Positions 1-5,288 are shown, numbered from the stretch's first letter. The stretch: 5,321 bases of DNA from Gammaproteobacteria bacterium (GCA_015494165.1 WGBS01000235.1:1-5321); one strand, 5' to 3'. Numbers and translations are program-made. The notes: generated by a model not told the origin, from the letters alone.

Positions 1-145
1 GGAGGGTGAAGGGCGGCTCGCCTTCCGGCGCATGCCACAAGGTCTGGCCGGGACAGCCGATCGCGCGCACCGTCCCCGCCTCGGCGCCCGCGGCCTGCAG
101 CACGGCCTCCACCGCGCGCGCGAACAGCGCGCCGAGCTCGGCGTC
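1..145 (-). pseudogene. anmK: Antisense fragment of anmK (fold-back copy)
   Basis: Read on the minus strand from 145 down to 2, this gives 48 codons of AnmK. The first 21 (DAELGALF... to ...LQAAGA) match the E. coli stretch beginning DTQLGRLFADAV. The next 27 (EAGTVRAIGCPGQTLWH... to ...FTL) duplicate exactly the codons found in sense at 146-226. The fragment therefore contains genuine gene sequence upstream of the point where the sense copy begins. It has no start or stop of its own and runs off the window edge. I read it as the reverse-strand half of a chimeric or inverted-duplication contig end, not as an independent gene. Confidence 0.85.
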
Positions 146-227
146 GAGGCGGGGACGGTGCGCGCGATCGGCTGTCCCGGCCAGACCTTGTGGCATGCGC
201 CGGAAGGCGAGCCGCCCTTCACCCTCC
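1..227. repeat. Perfect 83-bp inverted repeat with 61-nt spacer
   Basis: Bases 1-83 are the exact reverse complement of 145-227 (base i pairs with base 228-i, no mismatch). Pairing first breaks at 84/144, and after four further complementary pairs the spacer shows no sustained pairing. The left arm begins at the first base of the window. The repeat lies inside a conserved protein-coding gene and reverses its reading direction. A perfect arm of this length with one end at the sequence terminus is typical of fold-back chimeras from amplification or assembly. A real inverted duplication is possible but less likely. Confidence 0.95.
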
Positions 228-1015
228 AGATCGGCGATCCCAACGTCGTCGCCGAGCGCACCGGCATCCCGGTGGTCGCCGACTTCCGCCGCCGCGACGT
301 CGCCGCCGGCGGCCAGGGCGCTCCGCTGGTGCCCGCCTTCCATGCTGCCGCCTTCCGCCGCTCGGGTGAGGACGTGGCGGTGCTCAACGTCGGCGGCATC
401 GCCAATGTCACGCTGCTGCCCGCCGACGCGCGCGCGCCCGTGCGCGGCTTCGACACCGGCCCCGGCAACACGCTGCTCGACGCCTGGGCGCGGCGCCACA
501 CGGGCGAGCCCTTCGACCGCGACGGGCGGCTCGCCGCGCGCGGACGGGTCCACGCGGCGCTGCTCGCCCGTCTCCTCGCCGACCCCTGGTTCGCGGCGCC
601 GCCGCCCAAGAGCACCGGGCGCGAGCGCTTCCACCTGCGCTGGCTGGAGGCGGCGCTGGAAGCGGTGGGCGAGGCGGTGGCGCCCGCCGACGTGCAGGCG
701 ACGCTGGTGGCGCTCACGGCCGAGGCCGTGGCCCGCGCGCTGGCGCAGGCACGCTTCGCGCCCCGGCGCCTGCTGGTGTGCGGCGGCGGGGCGCGAAACC
801 CCGTGCTGATGGCGGCGCTGGCACGCGCCCTGCCCGGTGCCCGCGTCGCCACGACGGCCGAGGCCGGGCTCGAGCCCGAGTGGGTGGAGGCCGCAGCCTT
901 CGCCTGGCTCGCGCGCGAGCGTCTCGCAGGACGCGCGGGGAACGTCCCCGGAGCCACGGGGGCGGCCGGCCCGCGCGTGCTCGGGGCCGTCTACGCCGGC
1001 ACGCTCAGATGCTGA
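146..1015 (+). CDS. anmK: Anhydro-N-acetylmuramic acid kinase, 5'-truncated
   Basis: AnmK phosphorylates and hydrolyses 1,6-anhydro-MurNAc to MurNAc-6-phosphate in the cytoplasm, recycling peptidoglycan fragments. Family signatures run in the right order: IGCPGQTLWH, TLQIGD, the FRRRD/GGQGAPLVPAFH block (about 285-350), NVGGIAN (386-406), DTGPGN (452-469), PKSTGRE, DVQATLVALTA, VCGGGARNP (about 777-803) and a C-terminal AFAWLA. About 289 authentic codons are present, against about 369 in E. coli. The N-terminal ATP-binding SGTSxDGxD segment is missing. The reading frame stays open leftward to an ATG at 32 and to the window edge, but codons before 146 do not resemble AnmK. They translate the antisense half of an inverted repeat, so the ATG at 32 is not a real start. 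The stop overlaps the end of convergent erpA by 11 nt. Identity is very secure; the 5' boundary is set by the repeat junction. Confidence 0.93.
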   Translation, partial: EAGTVRAIGCPGQTLWHAPEGEPPFTLQIGDPNVVAERTGIPVVADFRRRDVAAGGQGAPLVPAFHAAAFRRSGEDVAVLNVGGIANVTLLPADARAPVRGFDTGPGNTLLDAWARRHTGEPFDRDGRLAARGRVHAALLARLLADPWFAAPPPKSTGRERFHLRWLEAALEAVGEAVAPADVQATLVALTAEAVARALAQARFAPRRLLVCGGGARNPVLMAALARALPGARVATTAEAGLEPEWVEAAAFAWLARERLAGRAGNVPGATGAAGPRVLGAVYAGTLRC

Positions 1016-1388
1016 AGGACGAGCCGCAGCCGCAGGTCGTGACCGCGTTGGGGTTGTTGATCACGAACTGCGCGCCGTTGAGATCCTCCTTGTAGTCGAT
1101 CTCGGCACCGGCCAGGTACTGGTAGCTCATCGGGTCGATGACCAGCGTGACGCCGTGCGCCTCGATCGTGGTGTCGTCCTCGTTGACGTGCTCGTCGAAG
1201 GTGAAGCCGTACTGGAAGCCGGCGCAGCCGCCGCCCGAGACGAACACGCGCAGCTTGAGCTGCGGGTTGCCCTCCTCGGCGAGCAGCTCCTTGACCTTGC
1301 GCGCCGCCGACTCGCTGACGCGGATGGCGGGCGGCGCGGCCTGGGCACCGGACGCGGCCGGCTGCTGAGTGTGGGTGCTCTCGCTCAT
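1005..1388 (-). CDS. erpA: Iron-sulfur cluster insertion protein ErpA (A-type carrier)
   Basis: A-type carriers receive Fe-S clusters from the assembly machinery and deliver them to apoproteins in the cytoplasm; in E. coli ErpA serves isoprenoid-synthesis enzymes and respiratory complexes. The protein has 127 aa against 114 in E. coli. The three cluster-ligand cysteines are present: C55 in SGGGCAGFQYGF, and C119 and C121 in the C-terminal TTCGCGSSFSI. The DPMSYQYL block typical of ErpA, as opposed to IscA or SufA, lies at 85-92. The extra length is an Ala/Pro/Gln-rich N-terminal tail (about residues 6-21). The ATG is preceded by GGGAGGA, and no nearer in-frame start keeps the conserved fold complete. 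It is the last gene of the minus-strand cluster, 91 nt after the bactofilin, and converges on anmK with an 11-nt overlap. Confidence 0.97.
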   Translation of the reverse strand: MSESTHTQQPAASGAQAAPPAIRVSESAARKVKELLAEEGNPQLKLRVFVSGGGCAGFQYGFTFDEHVNEDDTTIEAHGVTLVIDPMSYQYLAGAEIDYKEDLNGAQFVINNPNAVTTCGCGSSFSI

Positions 1389-1390
1389 GG

Positions 1391-1397
1391 TCCTCCC
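1391..1397 (-). promoter_or_regulatory. Ribosome binding site of erpA
   Basis: The minus strand reads GGGAGGA two bases before the erpA ATG, with the GGAGG core 4 nt from the start. This supports the ATG at 1388, which adds a short low-complexity N-terminal tail compared with E. coli ErpA. Confidence 0.7.
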
Positions 1398-1450
1398 GTG
1401 GGAGCCGTCGTCGGCGCAGGCCCGGGACGGGCCCGCCGGATCCTGCGATC

Positions 1451-1479
1451 ACGCTACGATAACCGAGCGCGGCGGTCAA
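1451..1479 (-). promoter_or_regulatory. Candidate sigma70-type promoter for erpA
   Basis: In the 91-nt gap between bactofilin and erpA, the minus strand carries TTGACC (1479-1474), a 17-nt spacer and TAGCGT (1456-1451). The -35 matches 5 of 6 consensus bases but the -10 only 3 of 6. The gap is large for a tightly coupled operon and is less GC-rich here than its surroundings, so erpA may have its own promoter. This is inference from motif and spacing only. A small GGCCCG/CGGGCC hairpin (1419-1433) would lie in the resulting leader. I saw no clear IscR site. Confidence 0.3.
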
Positions 1480-1923
1480 CTATTCGCCGCCGCCGGGCCC
1501 CGCCCCGGCCGGCGCCGCCCGCGGCTCCACGGCCGGGGCCGCCGGCTCGCTCCCGGCCTGGGCGCGCGTCAGGTGCACGAGGCTGCCGTTGACCTCGGCG
1601 CCGATCGCCATCTCGATCAGGTTGTAGTGCACGTCGCCGGTGACGCGGGCCTTGGAGGCGAGCTCCACGCGCTCGCTCGCGTGCACGTCGCCCACCACGG
1701 TGCCGTTGAGCACCACCTGCGGCACGCGCACCTCGCCCTCGATGTGCCCGTGCTCGGAGAGGATCAGCACCGAGCGCCCCTCGCCCTCGGCGATGACGTT
1801 GCCGCGCACGCGTCCGTCCACGTGCAGCCCGCCGCTGAAGCGGAGGTCACCGTGGATCTCGGTGTTGGGCCCGATCAGGGTCTCGATCCGCGCCGTGCGC
1901 TGGCGCCTGCTGCCCCGCCACAT
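1480..1923 (-). CDS. Bactofilin family polymer-forming cytoskeletal protein
   Basis: Bactofilins assemble without nucleotide into filaments from a right-handed beta-helix, and act in cell shape, envelope synthesis or polar scaffolding. This 147-aa protein has a short basic N-terminus (residues 1-12, MWRGSRRQRTAR), then a beta-helical core at about 13-118. The core shows the repeating pattern of the family: TLIGPNTEIHGDLRFSGGL, VDGRVRGNV, HGHIEGEVRV, NGTVVGDV, VTGDVHY and GAEVNGSLVHL. Residues about 119-147 form an Ala/Pro/Gly-rich tail. No transmembrane segment is visible. The ATG has a strong GGAGGAGG 6 nt upstream. The start lies inside the 3' end of the DUF6776-like gene (77-nt overlap), so the two are probably co-transcribed and perhaps translationally coupled. 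The pairing with a membrane coiled-coil protein suggests a joint envelope role, but this is inference. The name ccmA is sometimes used; I leave the symbol blank. Confidence 0.9.
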   Translation of the reverse strand: MWRGSRRQRTARIETLIGPNTEIHGDLRFSGGLHVDGRVRGNVIAEGEGRSVLILSEHGHIEGEVRVPQVVLNGTVVGDVHASERVELASKARVTGDVHYNLIEMAIGAEVNGSLVHLTRAQAGSEPAAPAVEPRAAPAGAGPGGGE

Positions 1924-2656
1924 CGGCTGCCTCCTCCGTCAGCTCGGACCAGCTCCAGGTCCGCTCCAGCACCGCCTCCTTCGTCCCCCGCGGGCTGACC
2001 CGCAGCACGAGCCGCCGGGGCACGAAGCCCTCGGGCAGACGCAGGGTCCCTTCGAGGTACTGGAAGTACCGGAAGCGGAACGGGACCTGCGCCTCGCCCT
2101 CCGCCGCGAGCTCCGCGAGCGCGAGCCGCGCCGGCGCGCCGCCGCGCTCGCCCTCCACCACCAAGTCTACAACACCGCGCGCGAGCCGCCGCCGGCGCGG
2201 CGACTGCGCCAGCACCAGCTTGTAGCGCCACTCGCGCGGCCCGCCGCCCGGCTCGAGCGCGAAGCTCTGCACGCGCAGCCCGCGGCGGCCGTCGCGCGGG
2301 CCGACCACGCGCTCGTAGAAGGCGAGCGTCTCGCGCAGCCGGCCGTTCTCCGCCTGCAGCCCGTCCACGAGGGCCTGCAGGCGCTCGTGGGCGGCGCGGT
2401 CGACGGCGCGCTCGCGCTCGACCTGGGCGAGCCGCACGCGCAGCGCGTCGCGCTCGCCGCGCAGGCGCTCGATCTCGGCCTCCAGCGTCAGGCGCTCGGC
2501 CTCGGCCGCGCGCCGGTCGTAGCCGCCGCGCGCGCGCCCGTAGTCGAAGGCGCCCCAGACCAGGGCCACCGCCAGCGCCGCGACCCCCAGCGCGCCCGCC
2601 CAGCGCAGCCATGGCCGGTGCGGGCGGATGGCGAGCGGCTCCAGGCGCCGGCTCAT
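1847..2656 (-). CDS. DUF6776-like membrane-anchored coiled-coil protein
   Basis: A 269-aa protein of unknown function. Residues 1-17 are basic and cytoplasmic (SRR, RPHRPWLRW). One transmembrane helix spans about 18-37, followed by a long charged coiled coil at about 44-117, rich in Glu/Arg/Leu heptads. A C-terminal beta-rich domain follows at about 125-236, with GLRVQSFAL, WRYKLVLAQ, PFRFRYFQYLEGTLRLPEGF and PRRLVLRV. From memory this pattern matches the proteobacterial DUF6776 family, commonly found beside bactofilin genes. Topology should be N-in with the coiled coil and C-terminal domain in the periplasm. Residues after about 244 lie in the 77-nt overlap with the bactofilin gene and look non-conserved (QQAPAHGADRDPDRAQ), so the last 25 codons may be a chance extension or the result of a frame change near the 3' end. 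No good ribosome site precedes the ATG. It starts 43 nt after argC and probably shares its transcript. Confidence 0.78.
   Translation of the reverse strand: MSRRLEPLAIRPHRPWLRWAGALGVAALAVALVWGAFDYGRARGGYDRRAAEAERLTLEAEIERLRGERDALRVRLAQVERERAVDRAAHERLQALVDGLQAENGRLRETLAFYERVVGPRDGRRGLRVQSFALEPGGGPREWRYKLVLAQSPRRRRLARGVVDLVVEGERGGAPARLALAELAAEGEAQVPFRFRYFQYLEGTLRLPEGFVPRRLVLRVSPRGTKEAVLERTWSWSELTEEAADVAGQQAPAHGADRDPDRAQHRDPR
1930..1937 (-). promoter_or_regulatory. Ribosome binding site of the bactofilin gene
   Basis: GGAGGAGG on the minus strand, 6 nt before the ATG at 1923, lies within the coding sequence of the upstream DUF6776-like gene. Its strength supports a true start inside that gene and rules out the overlap being a mis-called start. 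Confidence 0.75.
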
Positions 2657-2699
2657 GGCCGAGGATGCGCCGGCGCGGGCGGGCTTTCCGTGCGCGCCG

Positions 2700-3731
2700 T
2701 CACGGCAGCAAAGCCGGGCCCTCCAGCCCCAGGGTCTCGGGCAGGCCGAGCATGAGGTTCATGTTCTGCACCGCCTGCCCGGCGGCGCCCTTGACGAGGT
2801 TGTCGATCACGGAGAGCACCACGGCACGCTCGCCGCCCGCGGGCCGGTGCACGGCGATGCGGCACACATTGGCCCCGCGCGCGCTGCGCGTCTCGGGGTG
2901 CGCGCCCGCGGGCATCACGTCGACGAAGGGCTCGCCGGCGTAGCGCGCCTCGTAGAGGCGCTGGAGGTCGGCGGCGGGGTCGCGCAGCTCGGCGTAGAGC
3001 GTGGCGTGGATGCCACGCACCATCGGCATGAGGTGCGGCACGAAGGTGAGCCCCACCGGCTCCTCGGCGAAGCGCGCCAGCGTCTGCACGATCTCCGGGT
3101 GGTGGCGGTGGCCCGGGACGGCGTAGGCGCGCACGCTGTCTGCGGCCTCGGCCAGCAGCAGGTCCTCGCGCGCGCGCCGGCCGGCGCCGCTCGCCCCGGA
3201 CTTGGCGTCGGCGACGAGGCGCGCGGCGTCGGCGAGGCCCGCCTCGAGCAGCGGCACCAGCCCGAGCGTCACCGCCGTGGGGTAGCAGCCGGGGTTCGCC
3301 ACCAGGCGCGCGCCGCGGATCTCCTCGCGGAAGAGCTCCGGCAGCCCGTAGGCGGCCTCGGCCAGGAGCTCCGGGCAGGCGTGGGGCTCGCCGTACCAGC
3401 GGGCCCACTCCTCGGGGTCCTTGAGGCGGAAGTCGGCGGCGAGGTCCACCACGCGCACCCCGGCCTCGAGCAGCGCCGGCGCCTGGCGCATGGCGGTGCC
3501 GTTGGGCGTGGCGAAGAAGACGAGGTCGACGTCGGCGAGCGGCGCCTCCTCGGGCGCCACGTAGGCGAGGTCCACGTGGCCGCGCAGGCTGGGGAAGACG
3601 TCGGCCACCGCCCGGCCGGCGGCCTGGCGCGAGGTCACGCAGGCGACCTCCACCTGCGGGTGCCGCACCAGCAGGCGCAGCAGCTCCGCGCCCGTGTAGC
3701 CCGTGCCACCGACGATCGCGACCCTGTGCAA
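2700..3731 (-). CDS. argC: N-acetyl-gamma-glutamyl-phosphate reductase
   Basis: ArgC catalyses the NADPH-dependent reduction of N-acetyl-glutamyl-5-phosphate to N-acetylglutamate semialdehyde, the third step of arginine biosynthesis, in the cytoplasm. The 343-aa length is normal for type-1 enzymes. Residues 4-14 (VAIVGGTGYTG) form the nucleotide-binding loop, and FFATPNGTA at 72-80 belongs to the same domain. DLAADFRLKD follows at 96-105. The catalytic Cys149 lies in ANPGCYPTA, followed by AKSGASGAGR (176-185), the conserved GHRHHPEI (207-214) and FVPHLMPMVRGI (230-241). The C-terminus has VIDNLVKGAAGQAVQNMN. All key residues seem intact. The start codon is TTG, with GGGGAGGGG three bases upstream, and it places the nucleotide-binding loop at the usual distance from the N-terminus. 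It is the first gene of the minus-strand cluster and diverges from the sigma-factor gene. Confidence 0.97.
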   Translation of the reverse strand: MHRVAIVGGTGYTGAELLRLLVRHPQVEVACVTSRQAAGRAVADVFPSLRGHVDLAYVAPEEAPLADVDLVFFATPNGTAMRQAPALLEAGVRVVDLAADFRLKDPEEWARWYGEPHACPELLAEAAYGLPELFREEIRGARLVANPGCYPTAVTLGLVPLLEAGLADAARLVADAKSGASGAGRRAREDLLLAEAADSVRAYAVPGHRHHPEIVQTLARFAEEPVGLTFVPHLMPMVRGIHATLYAELRDPAADLQRLYEARYAGEPFVDVMPAGAHPETRSARGANVCRIAVHRPAGGERAVVLSVIDNLVKGAAGQAVQNMNLMLGLPETLGLEGPALLP

Positions 3732-3734
3732 GAT

Positions 3735-3743
3735 CCCCTCCCC
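3735..3743 (-). promoter_or_regulatory. Ribosome binding site fixing a TTG start for argC
   Basis: The minus strand reads GGGGAGGGG, then ATC, then TTG. No ATG or GTG gives a better family-consistent N-terminus, so this site decides the start. Use of TTG suggests modest initiation efficiency. Confidence 0.65.
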
Positions 3744-3806
3744 AAGCCGCGGCGGCTGCGCGCCGGTCGGAGGCGAATGATACCCGAGGCCGCGCGCCGC
3801 CGGCGT

Positions 3807-3833
3807 TTGACAGCAACCCGCCCTTCCTGTAAG
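3807..3833 (+). promoter_or_regulatory. Candidate promoter for the sigma/anti-sigma unit
   Basis: A perfect TTGACA (3807-3812) is followed after 15 nt by TGTAAG (3828-3833; 4 of 6 matches to TATAAT), which would start transcription near 3840 and give a leader of about 50 nt. An overlapping alternative is that GGAAT (3833-3837, in TGTAAGGAAT) is the -35 of an autoregulated ECF promoter; its -10 would then fall in the GC repeat, where no clear element is seen. The two readings are not exclusive. The 15-nt spacer is short for sigma70. Confidence 0.35.
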
Positions 3834-3848
3834 GAATCCCGTGGGCGT

Positions 3849-3875
3849 GCCGGCCGCGCCGGCCGCGCCGGCCGG
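3849..3875 (+). repeat. Three 9-bp tandem repeats in the sigma-gene leader
   Basis: GCCGGCCGC occurs twice in a row (3849-3857, 3858-3866), then as GCCGGCCGG (3867-3875). Each unit holds the self-complementary GCCGGC/GGCC core, so the RNA could fold into GC hairpins just upstream of the ribosome site at 3881. It may be simple GC-rich slippage or may affect leader structure; nothing in the sequence decides between these. Confidence 0.7.
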
Positions 3876-3880
3876 GGGAC

Positions 3881-3888
3881 GGAGGAGG
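3881..3888 (+). promoter_or_regulatory. Ribosome binding site of the sigma-factor gene
   Basis: GGAGGAGG ends 2 nt before the ATG at 3891, with its first GGAGG 5 nt from the start. It fixes the start: the frame is open far upstream, but the codons there are a shadow of argC and the GC repeat. Confidence 0.75.
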
Positions 3889-3890
3889 CC

Positions 3891-4475
3891 ATGCGAAGCA
3901 TCGGGCGGGATCCCGCCCTCCCGCTATGGGCCAGCGTGCGCGGGCGCCTGCTGCGCACCGAACCCGCTGCCCGCACGCGCCTGGCGCGCCACCTCCCGAC
4001 GCTCTCCACCTACGCGATGGCGCTCACCCGCGACCGCGAGCGCGCCCAGGACCTGGTCCAGGCGAGCGCCCTGCGCGCGCTGCGGGCGGCGCGGGTCCCG
4101 GACAGCGATTCGGCCTTTCGCGTCTGGCTCCTTCGCATCTGCCGCAACCTGCACATCGATGAGCTGCGCCGCATGCGGCTCGAGCCGGAGCCGTGCGCCG
4201 ACCCCGACGAGGCCTCGCAGCCGCCGCCCGACCCGGCGGCCCTCCAGGACCGGGTCGCCGACGTGCTGTCGGTGCACCAGGCGCTCGCGCGCCTGCCGGT
4301 CCACCACCGCGAGGTGATCGTGCTGGTCGACCTCGTCGGCTTCTCCTACCGCGAGGCGGGCGAGGCGCTCGGCGTGCCCCCGGGCACGGTGATGAGCCGG
4401 CTGAGCCGCGCGCGGGCGGCCCTGCTGCGGCTGCTGCAGGACCCCGCAGCCGCAGGGCCGGAGGCCGGGGGATGA
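3891..4475 (+). CDS. ECF-type RNA polymerase sigma factor
   Basis: A 194-aa sigma70-family protein of the extracytoplasmic-function size class, with only regions 2 and 4. Residues 1-28 are an unremarkable basic N-terminus. Region 2 spans about 30-96: LPTLSTYAMALTRDRERAQDLVQ is the usual region 2.1-2.2 core, and FRVWLLRICRNLHIDELRR (76-94) is the region 2.3-2.4 helix that melts and reads the -10. A Pro/Asp-rich linker runs from 97 to 118. Region 4 (about 122-183) has LPVHHREVIVLVDLVGFSYREAGEAL and the helix-turn-helix VPPGTVMSRLSRARAALLRLL that reads the -35. It is followed directly by its likely anti-sigma partner, with the stop TGA sharing bases with the next ATG (ATGA), which indicates translational coupling and near-equal synthesis. 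Autoregulation is likely for this class. The subgroup and regulon cannot be told from the sequence. Confidence 0.93.
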   Translation: MRSIGRDPALPLWASVRGRLLRTEPAARTRLARHLPTLSTYAMALTRDRERAQDLVQASALRALRAARVPDSDSAFRVWLLRICRNLHIDELRRMRLEPEPCADPDEASQPPPDPAALQDRVADVLSVHQALARLPVHHREVIVLVDLVGFSYREAGEALGVPPGTVMSRLSRARAALLRLLQDPAAAGPEAGG

Positions 4476-5281
4476 GCGACGAGCACGGACACGAGCGTCT
4501 CCCGACGGAGTGGGAGCGCCTCAACGCCTACCTCGACGGCGAGCTCGACGCTGAGGAGGCGCGCGAGGTTGCGGCACGGCTTGCCGCGGATCCCGAATAC
4601 GCGGCGCTCGCGCGCGTGGTGGACGGGCTGCGGGCGAGCCTGCGCGCGACGCCCGCCCCGCCCGTGGCGCCCGCGCCCGGACCCCGCACGGGCGCCCTCC
4701 CGCGCGCCCTCGCCCGGGCGGCCTGCCTGCTGGCGGCGGCCCTCGTCGCCGGCAGCGTCGCGAAGGGCCTGGCGCGTGTACCCGGGCACGGGGCCCAGAC
4801 CCTGCTGGCGCTGGGCCTCGAGACCCACGTGCGCTGGCTCGCCGCGGACCGCCGGGCGCCGACGATGCGCCTCCCCGCGGCGGCCGAAGGGCCGCATCTG
4901 CCGGATCTCTCGCGCGCGGGCCTGCGTCTCGCGGTCCTGGAGCGCGTGGCCGCACCCGGGGGCGCGGCGCTCCACGCGGGCTACCGCGGCCCGCACGGCT
5001 GCCGGGTCAGCCTGCTCGTCCTCCCAGCGGGCGCGGCGCGGCTCGCCGCCCCGGGCCGCGCCGCGCCGCGGCGCTTCCGCGTCCGCGGCACCGAGGCCTA
5101 CGCCTGGCGCGCGGGCGGCCACACCTACCTGCTCCTCAGCGCCGGCATGGACCGGCGGCGCCTCGCAGGGCTCGCCCGGCTCGTCGCCGCCGCCACCCGC
5201 GCCCGGCGCCACCTCGACGAGCGGGGCGCGGCCGTGATGGCCGCGCTGCGCGCCCACACCAGGCCCTGCGCGCGCACCTGA
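4472..5281 (+). CDS. Membrane-bound anti-sigma factor (RsiW-like, zinc-ligand-free)
   Basis: A 269-aa protein that probably holds the preceding ECF sigma inactive at the membrane. The N-terminal anti-sigma domain (about 13-58) has RLNAYLDGELDAEEAREVAARLAADPEY, the typical helix of COG5662 anti-sigma proteins. It lacks the HxxxCxxC zinc motif: no Cys occurs before residue 84. A Pro/Ala-rich linker (61-78) leads to one transmembrane helix at about 79-99 (ALARAACLLAAALVAG). The periplasmic part (about 100-269) contains HLPDLSRAGLRL, GGAALHAGYRGPHGCRVSLLVLP, AYAWRAGGHTYLLLS and DRRRLAGLARLV. From memory these match the C-terminal sensor-like domain of many proteobacterial anti-sigma proteins paired with ECF factors. 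The ATG at 4472 overlaps the sigma stop by 4 nt; GGCCGGGGG just upstream is a weak ribosome site, consistent with coupling. The signal it senses is unknown. Confidence 0.85.
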   Translation: MSDEHGHERLPTEWERLNAYLDGELDAEEAREVAARLAADPEYAALARVVDGLRASLRATPAPPVAPAPGPRTGALPRALARAACLLAAALVAGSVAKGLARVPGHGAQTLLALGLETHVRWLAADRRAPTMRLPAAAEGPHLPDLSRAGLRLAVLERVAAPGGAALHAGYRGPHGCRVSLLVLPAGAARLAAPGRAAPRRFRVRGTEAYAWRAGGHTYLLLSAGMDRRRLAGLARLVAAATRARRHLDERGAAVMAALRAHTRPCART

Positions 5282-5288
5282 TCCCGCC

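Larger units (their letters stand above)
3732..3890. other. Divergent intergenic region between argC and the sigma-factor gene
   Basis: This 159-nt region holds control signals for both directions and is the longest non-coding stretch in the window. On the minus strand a TATCAT hexamer (3782-3777) could be an argC -10, but no convincing -35 lies 16-19 nt upstream of it. No ARG box (ArgR operator) stands out. The plus-strand signals are described separately. Confidence 0.5.

Noticed and set aside
32..145. An ATG at 32 in frame with anmK as its start
   Set aside because: The bases lie in the antisense half of the inverted repeat; the translated residues (PQGLAGTADRAHRP and so on) have no AnmK similarity, while the opposite strand does.
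1..227. Inverted repeat as a mobile-element terminus, attenuator or origin
   Set aside because: The arms are conserved anmK coding sequence in opposite orientations and there is no transposase, target duplication or non-coding context, so a fold-back explains it better.
1419..1433. GGCCCG/CGGGCC hairpin as a terminator of the bactofilin transcript
   Set aside because: It has a 6-bp stem with a 3-nt loop and no U-tract, lies close to the erpA start, and is likely by chance in such GC-rich sequence.
1875..2612. Alternative minus-strand frame inside the DUF6776-like gene
   Set aside because: Its translation is almost entirely Ala/Arg/Gly, typical of a shifted frame in GC-rich coding DNA.
2653..3816. 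Alternative minus-strand frame across argC
   Set aside because: It is a shifted-frame shadow with Arg/Ala/Gly-rich composition and no recognisable motif; argC in the other frame has all catalytic motifs.
2628..3890. Long plus-strand open frame running through argC into the sigma gene
   Set aside because: It is antisense to a clear argC with intact motifs, has a low-complexity His/Arg/Gly-rich translation, and is open only because stop codons are rare at this GC content. Only the part from 3891 is a real gene.
4346..5257. Minus-strand open frame opposite the anti-sigma gene
   Set aside because: The composition is shadow-like, and the plus strand has a translationally coupled gene with family motifs and a transmembrane helix.
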